Source: Ciona savignyi (taxonomy: Eukaryota > Chordata > Ascidiacea > Phlebobranchia > Cionidae). From it: a stretch of 64,000 nt of DNA. Below the pieces are notes generated by a model. The model saw nothing but the letters and a program-made list of their open reading frames with translations, searched no databases and had not been told where the DNA came from. The position numbers and the translations under genes were made by a program. Below, in pieces: positions 27,052 to 39,318 of the stretch (positions are counted from its first letter, which is position 1; each line of letters starts with the position of its first letter). The DNA lies in the NCBI GenBank assembly GCA_000149265.1, contig CH003301.1, positions 368,137 through 432,136 of the forward strand, given 5' to 3'.

Positions 27052-27464
27052 ATCGATCACATATTAACTTCCATGTCAATCATAAAATGCTAAGATAAGA
27101 CATATTGGTTAAAAGCGAAAAGACATTTTAATGATCCAAAATCACATCATTTCTACTGTTTTATGAACTTTGATCAGACTAAGTTTATGTAATGCACTGT
27201 GAAAATAGTTACGAATTGCCGATCTGTTTCACTGACACTTCGATCCCTGTAGTTCCACTATTTAATTATTTCATATACGTGTAGCAAATGGTCCGTGGTA
27301 CTAGCCACAAGCTTCAGCATGATTGTATTTGCACGTAACTTCTTTTTCACTGTTCTTAGCTGTGGTGACCTGAAGTTTTTCAAAGTATTTCCTATTTTTA
27401 TGTGATTTTTTCTGTAAGAGTTTTATTCTATAAAATTATCTGAAGTTTGTGTAATAGCCAAGCC

Positions 27465-27470
27465 AATAAA
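27465..27470 (+). terminator. Poly(A) signal candidate for KIF3B
   Basis: AATAAA lies 414 bases past the KIF3B stop. The rest of 27052-27967 is 3' UTR of KIF3B and of the convergent BDH1-like gene, with nothing else recognised. Confidence 0.6.
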
Positions 27471-27967
27471 TGGTAGTTGGATGGTTAAAAAAATAATATT
27501 AAGCTGTTGTGTCGGTTACCCAGACAGGTCCAAATGTTATAACTTATCCGGTGGTAAAACTGTGTCTGACAGTAGTGCATCTAATTGACGAGCATTCTAC
27601 ACCTTAGATTTAAGGCATTATCCTAACCTGTTAACCAAGAAACATGATACTTCATATTTTGTTTAATTAAGTGATGAAATACACAAATTCCTATTGAAAT
27701 TTAAGGGAACAGGATTTCTTGCATTTTCACATCCTCCTATTTCTTTGCCACTCTATATATGTACCAGCTGAAAAAGAAAGAAATTTAAAGTTAGTGAAAG
27801 TTAGATTGGATCTTTGCAGTATGTGTTACTTTAAGAACTGTCTTACTATTTTGAGTGCTACCTAGGGGACAAAAATTAATATCTTTTATCCATAGTCAGC
27901 AGCTTTTAGTTACAGCATAAAGCAATGGGAAGTTTGTTTTTCATGTCAAATATGAATTAATGATTTA

Positions 27968-30687
27968 CTAATCGGCCATCCAGGAAGGAAAGTGAGTGAA
28001 CACGAAGGAACGAATGGTCCAGTACGCTTCCATGGCCTGGTATCTGACTAATGGAACACGGGACAGCAATGCATCCTCATATGCATTCAACACCGGACTT
28101 AAATCCGACATTCCTTTACTGCAGTAAGTTTGCATTTCTTTTACCTGCAAATAATAGCTTGGTGCCAATTTCATTTGTGCCAACACGATAGAGCATAGGA
28201 ACACAATATTATGCATGTTAAAAAAAAGGATTATATAATAAAGAACACCTTTTAGCTGTAGAAATACTATGTGTTGTGTGATTGGCTACATCACCTTATT
28301 TATATGACATAAAACTACACAAGTACAGTGCTGCAAATCTGTGTAATGTTTACCAACCTAGTTTAAACAAGTTGGTTTATTGCACAATCAGCCAAATACA
28401 AGTTTTAAGCTATGGAGCGAACTAATATCATAGTGAAATGGGTGATGAGTTGTGCATACCAACAATTGTTTTTTTTTAAGTTTTTTGGAACACATACCCT
28501 GTAATCAAATAATTCTTTTCCATAATCCTCCTTGACATTGTCAGGCATCTTACTCCACATAGAATCTCCCAATTTCTTCACGCCATCCTCAGTAAAGATG
28601 CTGGTCCCAGCAATGTAATTACCCGGTTCAATTATTGATACCTTTACAATATATTATTTTTTTTATTAAAGCATAGTTTTATTTAGGTTTAACACCTATA
28701 TATGTATTAATATCACATTTCGTATACATCCTATAACGACTTTTTGTTTTGATCCCTGTTCTTGTAACTTTTAATTTAACTTGCTATTTTCAATTCAAAA
28801 AGATTCAGGACAAAATCATGGATATGGAATGTGAAAAAAAACTGGGATAATAAAATTAAACCATAGTCACCTCATGAATATATTAATTAACATATATTGA
28901 TGCAATAGAATATGCTTTTACTTTGTAAGGCACTCTTCTGGTAACACTCATTAATTAAAAAAAATAATTCAACTACAATAATGTTCACATCCGCAACATT
29001 ATTTACCCACCTTAACACCCCATCTCCTCATTTCATAACGTAGACAATCAGAAAAACTTTCCACACCCCACTTTGTAAGTCCATATACAGATCGAGACGG
29101 AGCTATCATTCTTCCAAAACCACTGGCCATATTCACCACTCTCCCTTTCGACCTGTATTAAAATATTTAGAACATTTATAAATAAGTAGGAAAAGGAAAG
29201 TGTTTAGTTTTATTTTTTATTTTAATGATGAAAACACACCACAGGACTTTCCAAATAAACTGGAAACAGGAAAAAGACAGATTAATTTACAGATACTTAA
29301 AGGTTATTATGAAATCTTCCAAAAAACTTAAATACCTTCGGATTTGTGGAAGAAAGGCTTGTGTACATTGAATTACCCCCCAAAGGTTGACGTCTGCAAC
29401 TTTTTGGTACAAATCAATAGAAGACCATTCAACTTCACCAAAAGCAGAAGCCCCAGCATTGTTGACAATCCCCCATAAACCTGAGATTATTAAGTGGAAT
29501 TGGGTCAAAGCAAGGTAAAATCAGTTATTTCAAAAATTCTATATAAATAATTGGCTGGGCTGATTGGATTATTATTATATAAGTGAATCTAACAGTGATA
29601 CATAGGAAAACTAATTAGACACCTTTTTGACTAGGGTGCAAATGCATCTGTACATACTGCACAGCAGATCTGATATCTCGACTATTTGTAACATCAAGTT
29701 GAAGCACATGAAGCCGATCAGATTTGATTTTCATTAACTCTTTTGCTCCCTCGCCCTCTTTGTCTTTTAGCAAGCAACCTTTGAAAAATAAAATATAAAA
29801 AAAGGGTTAAAATTCTCCTGAAAAACTTTGCAAAGCTAAAAGGGTGTTTACAACACGTTCTGTGTCTAAGAAATACAAATGCAACACAACAAATTTAATT
29901 ATGATCATTATACCTGCAAAAACATTCATTCCTAGAGCATGAAGCTGTTTAGCCAGTATCTGGCCAAATCCAGTATCGCACCCAGTGATTAATACAGCTT
30001 TGTGTTTTGGATTTAATCTTCCTCTTGGAAATACAGCAAATAGCAGCATGACAAGAAAGCATGTTGTAAAGTATGCTAATGTTGCAGTGCAACCTGAAAT
30101 TAGTTTTCATGTTTAGTAGGAACAATTAAAATATTTGTATTTATCACCAATGTGGGAAAATGACAGGAATTATAACAAAAGATTCGTCTAAACGCTATTT
30201 GTCAAGTTGGGGTGGCTGAAGCTGAATTAATGTGTACCTTATATGATTACCTTACACCCATTTGCTGACAAAACCACTCATAATTTGGTGTAGTTATTTT
30301 TTTAGCCCAAATTACACATAGGATACAATATTCATGTTTTATTCCAGTAAAAGGAAAATGAGGGTGTTTCTCATTTAAGCAGTAAGGATAGGGGATCAAA
30401 ATTGTTTTTTTAGCTAGTCAGTTGTATCCTTGGTCTATACACTTATCAGACACATCAGCTGGACCCAGTGGATTAGAAGATTAGGAATACTTAGAATAAA
30501 AAAGACTGGTAATTAACTTTATGCGGGTTCTAATATATGGTAATGATATAAATTAAATTTACTTACAGTTATGTTCAAGATTAAGTGCGTTAAAAATACA
30601 TGATCCTAACCACGGTACCCCAATTCCAAACACAACAGTAAACGTTGCTGCTGCAAAGAAACTTCGACCGAGGTCTCCTGAAAACAT
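27968..30687 (-). CDS. BDH1: D-beta-hydroxybutyrate dehydrogenase-like SDR (BDH1 family)
   Basis: Seven exons on the minus strand: 30567-30687 (start), 29914-30093, 29623-29778, 29336-29480, 29011-29152, 28498-28641 and 27968-28144 (stop), giving 354 residues against 343 in human BDH1. The cofactor motif TGCDTGFG is at 77-84, NNAG is in exon 4, and the catalytic S211, Y224 and K228 (YGLTK) are in exon 5. The block [12 protein letters not shown], the [10 protein letters not shown] segment and the YCSKG segment near the C-terminus track BDH1 rather than retinol dehydrogenases of the same SDR9C group. The family interconverts acetoacetate and 3-hydroxybutyrate with NAD(H). The N-terminus has two hydrophobic stretches (about 8-34 and 44-62) instead of an obvious mitochondrial presequence, so membrane insertion is likely and the substrate is less certain. 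Confidence 0.85.
30397..30490 (+). repeat. SINE-like fragment in BDH1 intron 1
   Basis: 'agctagtcagttgtatcctt' then 'gctggacccagtggattag' follow the order of the local SINE middle block, with many substitutions. Confidence 0.45.
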
Positions 30688-31004
30688 GTTTTAATTCTGT
30701 CTGCATATGCAAAAATGAGTCTCGTTAGTCAGTGTAGTGGTAGGTTTGTTTACCTACCATGTGAGTTATATTTCATGCACCAGCTGCCATAGGCTACTTT
30801 GTTTGCATTTGTGAAAGGATAATCTAAATTTGCAGCGTTTGTCGAGAAAGTTTGTTTACGAAATATAAACGCTTGATTAAGTTTCGTTACGCATCAGTGA
30901 AATTGAGAAAAATTGCTGTCACTGTATATAAAAACTTTATTATACGCCATTTCTGCGGCGTTTTCTGGGTATTTGTCAGATTGTGGTAAATTTCGGAGGG
31001 TAAG

Positions 31005-31222
31005 TTCGTCGCTGTGTGGGCTAGGTTCGAACCTGGTAGTTGGTTCTAAATAAAAAAAAATGATTTAAATAATACACAACACACTGCAATAGCGCGAGGT
31101 AATCCATCGGTTATCCGTTTAAGAACGCTTGTGTAGGTAATCGCGAGGTAATCTGATTGATTTTTTCACAACGTTTCTTGCGTTTTTCCATTTACAAAAA
31201 TAAACATGAATATCCTACCCTA
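31005..31222 (+). repeat. Rearranged SINE relic
   Basis: It contains 'gggctaggttcgaacctggt' (B-box-like), an A-rich interruption, 'acacactgcaatagcgcgag', and a tail 'acatgaatatcctaccctat'. The order matches the local SINE, with internal duplication and loss. Confidence 0.6.
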
Positions 31223-31300
31223 TCTGTTTTCATAGTGTTTTGATTTAAATTTTAAATCCACCAGATCCACTCGACGTTCGTTAAGTACCCTGTCCAATCG

Positions 31301-31337
31301 GAGATATATAAACAAGAGACTCTTGTTTATATATCTC
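31301..31337. repeat. Near-perfect 37-bp hairpin
   Basis: The 17-base arm 'gagatatataaacaaga' is followed by 'gac' and then its exact reverse complement; a further G-C pair leaves a one-base loop. The heptamer 'gtccaat' occurs just before (31292-31298) and just after (about 31340-31346) the hairpin in direct orientation. Confidence 0.85.
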
Positions 31338-32123
31338 TGGTCCAATAGCACAATCGCGTAGAATATGTTTATAGTTTTTTTCAACATTAAAAAAAAGCCA
31401 TTTATCTATTTCCGACCAACACTTCTTACTAAAATGCGTTCGACAGTCTGAACTGTTGTGGCATGCATTACAAATATAATATACAAGTACCGGTACTTTG
31501 GTTGCGTTCTGTGTTGGTACAATGCTACTAATCCCCGTACCCAGATCAGATGGTATTTATAGTGACCGTCTCTCTGGCATGGTTTATGTCCAGGATGCCC
31601 CTTAATGGTCTATCTCCAAAACAAATTAGCATACAGTTCCAATATGTCATCACAAAGTAAACCCAGTTTAAACTATTTATGAAGTCCATCAACAAAGGTA
31701 ATATAATAAAAAGTCATGGATTTTTTTAATGTTTGTACATTAAATCTACCTGCTGTAATCGAGATTATGCCTTAAACTTGGTAATCGCTTACTGTTTGTC
31801 ACTCATTTTGGCCATTTTGTGCAATTAATCAAATGTATTGCAACTCTTTCATTGTATAAATCACATCAAACAATTCGATAACCATTTTCTAGATCATATT
31901 TGTTTTTGGAGAACTCTTGTAGATCATACTTTTATATATAGATACTTCAAGAAATTGAAACTGTCATTTTTTAAATAATAAAAAAAATGATATACAGCTC
32001 AAAGTTCAAATTCAAAAATTAAAATATGGCATCTTAGAATACTTGAACTTTTTAAGTACAAACTTAATTTTAATAAATGAAATAGTAATAATTGGCAAAA
32101 TTTAGGATTGAGTAAATGACAAA

Positions 32124-35100
32124 TTACAAGGATTTAGTTTGTTCAACGAGCCAATCATAGGTGTCATTGTGACCGCCTTTCTTCAGTTCTGGACCAATCA
32201 CATCAAGGCATTTCTTATGATAATCGTTCAACCACAAAAGCTGGAAAATGCGGATTTTAGCATGTTATACATACACAGTTGGACCAAGACATTTTTCCTT
32301 TATATTTTCCTAATATGTAACCATGACAGGTTGTAACGATGTTGTTTTGCCACTTATTCCCGATTTTAATGAAAACTTTTTGTACATATCAAAATACCAT
32401 ATGTTAATAAACAAAACCTTAAATTATTTTGCAATTTATCTTATACAACATAATACTGGGATCAGTCCATTTTGATACACTCTGACCGTTTAGTGTGGTG
32501 GTTTAGTGCGGTGCCTTTCAGCCGAAAGGTTGCAGGTGCGAAACTGGTCGCTAGTTAGTTGGTTGTGTTCTTGGGCAAGACACTTAACGGACATCGCTTG
32601 AACCCAGTGGATTAATGGGTTCTACCAAATTGAAAGAATGTCTCAATTACACAACACACTGCAATAGCACCAGTAACCTGACGGTGGGCGTGAGGTGATC
32701 TGTCGATTGACCGTGTGGTAACCCCCTTGGTTTTCCTTTTCATGGGGATAAACATGAATATCCTATCCTACTACACTATAACACGCAAATTCAACTTGTG
32801 TTTCTTCTGCCTTTTTAACATTTCATTTATTTTAAATGTATTTTACTACAACACTATTATATTTTATGTGTAGGTATTTTGGCATATAGACTTCACTTTC
32901 GATGTACCTCCATTTTTGTTACTGGCTTTTATTTTGATATAGTTTTTGTGCCATAGTTTTAGTCGCATTGGCATTTTTCCGGCCCAAATAAACATACAAA
33001 GTATCAGTGAAGAAAATTCTGAGAAATTGAACAATTAAAAAAGGGTGTCGCAGTCAAACATGTTTAAGAAATTAATTAAATTTCATCATTATCAATTAGT
33101 AGTAGTATGTATTATATGGTAACTGTTACTTTTGTATTCTTTTAGACAAGAAAATTCATGCATAGCTTACTTCTTCTGTACTCAGAAGTGATACATCAAT
33201 CATTTTGGCTTGTATGGGAACTAATGCAATTGATTCAAACTTCAAGAACTGCTTTCCACCAAACTGATACTGGAATGAAAAGCAGTTTTAGTTTATTTAG
33301 TTTTTCTTTAGTATATTGAAATAAATAAGTTACAAATTTTAAGAAATAAAACACTACTAATGTGATAGCCTTAAGCAACAAAATTGCCGGGTAATAAACT
33401 GTGACCATTTTCAGGAGTATCCTGTCCTACCCCAAAATATCTAATCAGTAAGTTGGTGCAATTCGTAGGGTCAACTTTTCCAGGCAGATTTATACTTTTA
33501 AACAATATTCATTTAACAAGCATAACAAACATTCAAGAACTTAATTTAAGTTTACCGGCGTCTCTGCAGTTTTGCAAAGAAGTGCATTTTCAATTCGGAT
33601 TCCAAATTTACCGTCTTCATAATACCCGGGCTCTGTAAACACAAACAATGCTTTGTATTCTTTATAACAAGAAATTTTTATTTTAAAATAGGCAACAACA
33701 CCTGTATCCAACCTACCATCTGTGATTATGAGTCCAGGTTTCAGTTCCACATCAGAAGCAACGGTAACAACTCTATCACTATTCCCGATATACAAACCAA
33801 TTGGACCTGTTCATTAAATAAAAAAATTGAGATTTTGGCTTTACATTAAAACACCAACAAAAATATATGTACTTGTGGGTCTTAAAATTTCTAAATATAC
33901 AATATGATTATTAGTTAAGAAGGAGTATTTAAATATTGCTGTTCTAAAGCCTGTTAAATAACAACTTTTTTTTACCTTCATGGACATTAAGAAAACTCCC
34001 CACCCCATGCCCAGTGCCATGTCTATAGTCCAAACCAACTTTCCACAGATGCATTCGGGCTAGTGTGTCAAGCCAGTAGCCCTTCGTGCCAGCAGGAAAG
34101 ATAATACTTGCAATTCCAATGTGTCCCTGTGTGCATGTTTGTAAGCATATCATGCAATCTAAGTAAAAAGAAGTTAAAAAAACAGTCGTAGCATAAAGCA
34201 CAAATAATATTTTAATTTTAAGATGGTAGGCTATAGGTTAAAAACTAAATTAATTTCTGGTTTGCCAAAAGATACAAAAGTTTTAATCCCTGGAGGCTGT
34301 ACAGTAAGTTTGGTGTAAGTGACTTCACTCATGGACATTTAAAACAACAATTTATCATAATAGCAAATATTGACATAACAGCATAACAGTTGTTGGAGAG
34401 TCAAAAAAGCAAACATTTTTTTAATGCATCATACAGAGATACAATCACAACTTTCTGTTCCAACTCGATTGCTTCTCTTATATTGCTCAGTATCCAAAAC
34501 AAATAAATTTACACTACAAAACTAAACTTCGTACACACAATAATTTAAAAAATGTTTGCCCTAATTTTGCACATGGCCAGAAAAGTTGTTTTCACACCTG
34601 TTTCATGTTAAATAAGAGTATCTTACACAATATTGGATAAAAATTGAAAAATGTAACAAACTGTGAATTATTGCACACCACATTCTGCATTGCATTTTGT
34701 ACTTACCTTTAATACTCGAGTAAAACACTCCTTGACATATTGACATGGTTGGCTAAAGTGCACTGTGCGTGTTGTGTCAGTTGTACCAGATCTGGTATGT
34801 ACAATTCATATTTAAAACCTTCAGTCTGTTATGCTAGGGAAACTTAGCATAAAAATATGTCTTGAGTAAGAGTAAAAATAGTGTTTATGCACTCACAAAC
34901 GCATAACACGATGACCCATGATGATCGATATTTTTCTACAAGTATCGTTGCAGCCCCAGTAACATTATGTCCAAAATTGATTGTGGCCAGCATCTTACAC
35001 AACCATAGAACCATATGTTGATTACACTAAGCACAGCACAACAAAACAGTACCTGTACTGCGCTCCCGAATCGCAGAGATAAACTTCATTGACGTCAATT

Positions 35101-38100
35101 ACACGATCCGCTTCTGGATTTGGACTAAACATAATATGAATTGTTATCTTAATGTAATTGGGATTACTTGAACATGCTTGTGCACCAACTCTGATACTCA
35201 AAGAATCAGTAGCAGCATTGTATAAAAGAGCTGCATTTTACCTTTTGCAGACAAATACTAATTGATGGTCAAATTGTGATAATAATTCATCAGCTGAATA
35301 ATTATATGACTACCATTAACACAATGAGACAAACTAAGGGATAAAATGGATGTGAATTTGTACAGCCGGTGTAAGATACAACAACGTGGCTAATTATAAA
35401 ATACAGGGTGCTTGACCCTTAGCAATTTAGTGCAGTGTATGGTTTATATATAGGGCACTGGTTCCACATAAGTTGACTCAAGAGACAAACTCAGCAATAT
35501 ATTAAACATCTACCAAGTATTCACAACAAAAGGAAGTACCACAACTATCAAACAAGTGGATTGCTAAATAATGAGATACCTGTAGTGTATAATGGATCCA
35601 GTGGATCCGGAACTGGATATTGTTCCGAAGCTGAGTGAAACAAATCCTTCCTCTTGTTGTCGGAACTCCAGGGACTTAGCAGCAGCAGAACATTCGGTGA
35701 CGGTGGCTTTAGGGACCTTGGTAAATCATGAACTGGTATACAATTTTTACTGCCACATTCAATTTAACAGAAATTACAAAAAATGGCTCAACCACAGATT
35801 TCGCTGAAATTTAAACAAAAAAATAGCATATAATATGCTAACACCGTACTAATAGCACTTGTAAGATTATGGGCATAGCTTACTAGCCAGCTATACTATT
35901 AGCCAAATAGCTTACACCCATTAGTAAGAAGGAAAAAAATGATTGAGCAACAAAACTAATTTAAAAATATTATTATGAAATGCTTAACAAGTTTTAGACC
36001 TCTTGTTCCATCCAGTGAAAAAATCTGCATAGTGCAACAGCATCTTGAATGTTGGCTTTCAACATTCCATTGATTTCAGATTCATTTTTGAAGCATTTGG
36101 TCATACTGACAAGACTGTTAAGTGTAACATGACGATGTTTCTGCACAAAAGTATGTGAGGGTTATTTAGTGAAGACAGTTTAATTTTATATATATATGAA
36201 ATCCACTGCATTGCTAGATTCTATCTACTTCATCAATTTTTCCAGTCTTTATTATGTAAAAATTTGTCTAAAGTAAAGTGAGATATCAAAGGGTTTACTG
36301 ATGATCTGGCAGTCATTAAACAATTTTAAATACAGGACAAAAGATGTAAAAATGTTCACATTATCTAAATCAGTCATTAACACATAGGAAAATCAAAAGA
36401 CATATGCATTACTTCTCACTGGTTTACAATAGTTTATATATGACCATAAATTAGATGTAATCTGCATCTAGCAAATAATCTGCACCATTTAACATTTATT
36501 TTTAACCTTTAGGTCCAACAGCCCAAACCTTGAACACAAGATGAGAACATCCGCAACCATAAGCAAAGTCTTTCATGTACCAATGGCACAACACAAGTAT
36601 ATTAGCACATGGCAATTGCGTTAATTTCAATGGTTAGCACTTGAGGTTAAATCACAGCTCTCACCTCATATATGCTTGACACTATGGCATGGCTTGAATT
36701 TGAACTCAGCCACACTTTTTCTGAGGAACAAGTTTGCTCAAGAAATGAGATAATATCATCATAACAATGCAGTGCCACACTATCTGTGAGATGACTTGCA
36801 ATGTTGTCTTTGATTCTCGATTGGTTGATAAACAAACTGAAACGTAAATAATATATTAAATCATTTTCTTATATATTTACCTGTGTGGTATCTAACATTA
36901 CTAATAACCGAAAAAGCATGGAAAACTCACTAAGTAAATCACTTACTGTACGCTTTCGCTGCCAATAACAGCATATGCAAAGAAGACAGGATTGTATTGA
37001 ATATCAGATGCTCTTAAGTTAAACAACCCTGTTAAAAATATTCGTCAATAAATTCACAAATTGAAGATCATAATAAACAGAACCCTTACTTTGTAATCAG
37101 TTTTTTTTTATAATATTTTAAAAGGGAAAGACTCTGCAAGCTTAAAATAAATTGACAAGAAGACGTACATGCAATTTCATCAAGCGCTGTTACAACCATC
37201 CATTTCACTTTCTTGTCATTCATCTTTTGACGAATGTCAGTTATCTTTTCCATACAAGTTGCACCTGCCACATCTTGATCCACCACCATTAGATCAGTGC
37301 ATGGGTAAGATGGCCTGTTTGCCCACACCTAACCAAAAATAATATTATCAGACTATAACAATGTGATGCAAAATTATGCAGTTACCTCATCCACAAGATC
37401 TTTCTTGGTTTCCAAAAGCTTATGTCCGTGCTTTTCCAATGCACATTTCATCTTGTTCCAAGAATCTGTTGAAATAAATAATGTTTTAAACATAGTTAAA
37501 AAAAAGAAAAAAGAGCTTGAATATGCATATAACATGATTATGTTAAACATTAACATCATAACATTAATTGATATATATATATATTTTATATACCCGGAAA
37601 ATATATTTACATATCTATCTAGCAGAATGAGGACACAAGACACAACATAATTCAAAAACATTTCCCCCTATAGGTGATAAAAAGTAGTATCCTATCCTAA
37701 AAATGTCGTTTGTCAAGGTACATTTCTCACTTTCTTGTTGGTACCTCTTTATTTGAACAACCATGTGGAAGGTAATATTAAGTACCCACTTTCAGGATAT
37801 AGAAATGGGTTGACACCAACATAAGAACAAGTTGGTAAAACAGAACACAACCAATCCTCAATAGAAGGAGTTTCTTTCATTCCCATTTTCATCAAATTCC
37901 AGTTGGAATCCAATTCTTTTTCAGCCTAAAATCAAAATCACTGTTATATTCTGGTGGACCTGCAAGTTTAATCAACACACTTAATTGGATTAATGTAAAC
38001 AATAGATATTTTAGTTAAAAATCTTAAAATTAGGAATAATCATGATTAAAATATTGATGGAAAAAAAGAAACCTGAAGAAAGTATCTGCCATCAGTCCAC

Positions 38101-38741
38101 AGTGCAGCTTGATTTTGGGTTACAACAGCGGTTCCTGCAGAACCAGTGAATCCAGATATAAAAGCTCTTCGCAAATCGCATTCAGCAAGGTATTCACTCT
38201 ATAGGACATATTATTAAGTTTTATTGATAACTTATATACACTAAAAACTGTAGGTTAGGTAGGATGATTTTCTCCAGAAATTATAAAGGTTTAAAAAATC
38301 GAGATTCTGAATGGAAGGTAGGATACTCATTTTATTTAATTTAATGGTGCAACAACAGTGGTTAACTACAATTGAAAAAAGGCAATATTTAATCACTACC
38401 TTCCCCAAGAACACAAACCCACAGCAAGTGGTCGGATTAAAAAACCAAGCTCCTGGTCTGTTGATTATCTTTGCCCTTATTTCCTACATCTTGATTAAAT
38501 TAAACTTCTTTTTTGACTGGCCCAGTTTAATCTTATTTGATGTTTAATTTATTAATCAATATATAAAATTTAAAAACAACGGGTGACGGCCACCGTACAA
38601 TGTGATAAATATAAAACAGCCAACCTGGTGTGCATCAGATGAAGGTATAATGATGGCTTGCAAAGGTTGAGATGCATGTGATGCAGCAGTCATAACATCT
38701 CGAAGTTGAGAGAGAAGTTTTGCGGTGTCCTTTATTTTCAT
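32124..38741 (-). CDS. XPNPEP1: Cytosolic X-Pro aminopeptidase (aminopeptidase P)
   Basis: Sixteen exons on the minus strand: 38625-38741 (start), 38073-38198, 37790-37925, 37386-37465, 37169-37328, 36947-37028, 36665-36836, 36000-36140, 35580-35716, 35053-35124, 34707-34791, 33975-34126, 33717-33805, 33556-33632, 33171-33269 and 32124-32240 (stop), giving 613 residues (human XPNPEP1 is 623). Two creatinase-like N-terminal domains precede the M24 'pita-bread' metallopeptidase domain. Metal ligands D402 (CDSGAQY), D413 (GTTD), H476 (HGTGHG), the E of DEPGYY and the E of RIEN are all present. The enzyme removes N-terminal residues from X-Pro peptides in the cytosol. There is no signal peptide or GPI signal, which argues against XPNPEP2. 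The second-shell DGTTD reads SGTTD here, leaving the ligands intact. Confidence 0.93.
32481..32771 (+). repeat. Full-length tRNA-derived SINE in XPNPEP1 last intron
   Basis: It has a tRNA-like head ('tttagtgtggtggtttagtg', hairpin 'cctttcagccgaaagg', B-box-like 'caggtgcgaaactgg'), then the 'gaacccagtggattaatggg' and 'acacactgcaatagcacc' blocks, then the 'ggggataaacatgaatatcc' tail. It is antisense to the host gene. Confidence 0.85.
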
Positions 38742-39116
38742 ATTACTAGGTCAGTTTTGCACACTCAAGCTAAATAAAGATTATCAATAGCTGTAAAAAT
38801 ACATTAAAAATGACAAATAAATTTAATTGGTTATGCTGTTAAGTGTTAACCAGACTTCTGCAACCTTAGTTTTAAGGCACATATGTGTTTCCGCTTTTCC
38901 GTTATTCGTTATGATCTGTTCCGTAAAACAAATAATTTAAACTAAAGGCATACACAAATGCCTAAAATTATTTTTTTCATAAAAAAATGTTCTTTGGCAT
39001 TTAATATAACAAGGTTTCTTTGCAATTTTTGAAACAGCGACAAATTTCTTATTCCGTTCTTTTCATTTCGAAATAATACATCCACGGCTGTTTACTTTAT
39101 TACGCTTGGGTGGCAT

Positions 39117-39231
39117 CACGTGAATAGCATCAGCTGGAAAGAAACTAAGGTGTGACGTCACAAACGTCATTCTCGATCCAGTGTTGGTTCACTGGTCACT
39201 CCAAGCTATGTTGTCACAGCGGCTATAAATA
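39117..39231. promoter_or_regulatory. Shared promoter region of XPNPEP1 and CIB1-like gene
   Basis: The two start codons (38741 minus and 39319 plus) are divergent and 577 bp apart. An E-box CACGTG (39117-39122), a palindromic CRE GTGACGTCAC (39152-39161) and a TATA box TATAAATA (39224-39231) are present. The TATA box lies 95 bases before the CIB1-like ATG and fits that gene. Use of these sites is inferred. Confidence 0.55.
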
Positions 39232-39318
39232 GCTTCATTTAAAGAGCAGCTATACAGTGATATTCATTTAGTTTATCACCAGGATCATCAGTATCAACAG
39301 TACATTATCAACAAAAAT

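Larger units (their letters stand above)
30688..32123. other. Intergenic between BDH1-like start and XPNPEP1 end
   Basis: No coding exon is supported. The stretch holds the BDH1-like promoter region, a SINE relic (31005-31222), a strong hairpin (31301-31337) and AT-rich sequence up to the XPNPEP1 stop. Confidence 0.6.

Noticed and set aside
37386..37661. 95-codon ORFs on both strands over the same stretch
   Set aside because: The minus-strand frame only extends a real XPNPEP1 exon (37386-37465) into an AT-rich intron; the plus-strand frame is its shadow.
36947..37661. CRISPR-like array or other regular repeats
   Set aside because: Only simple AT runs such as (TA)n near 37570; no spaced direct repeats.
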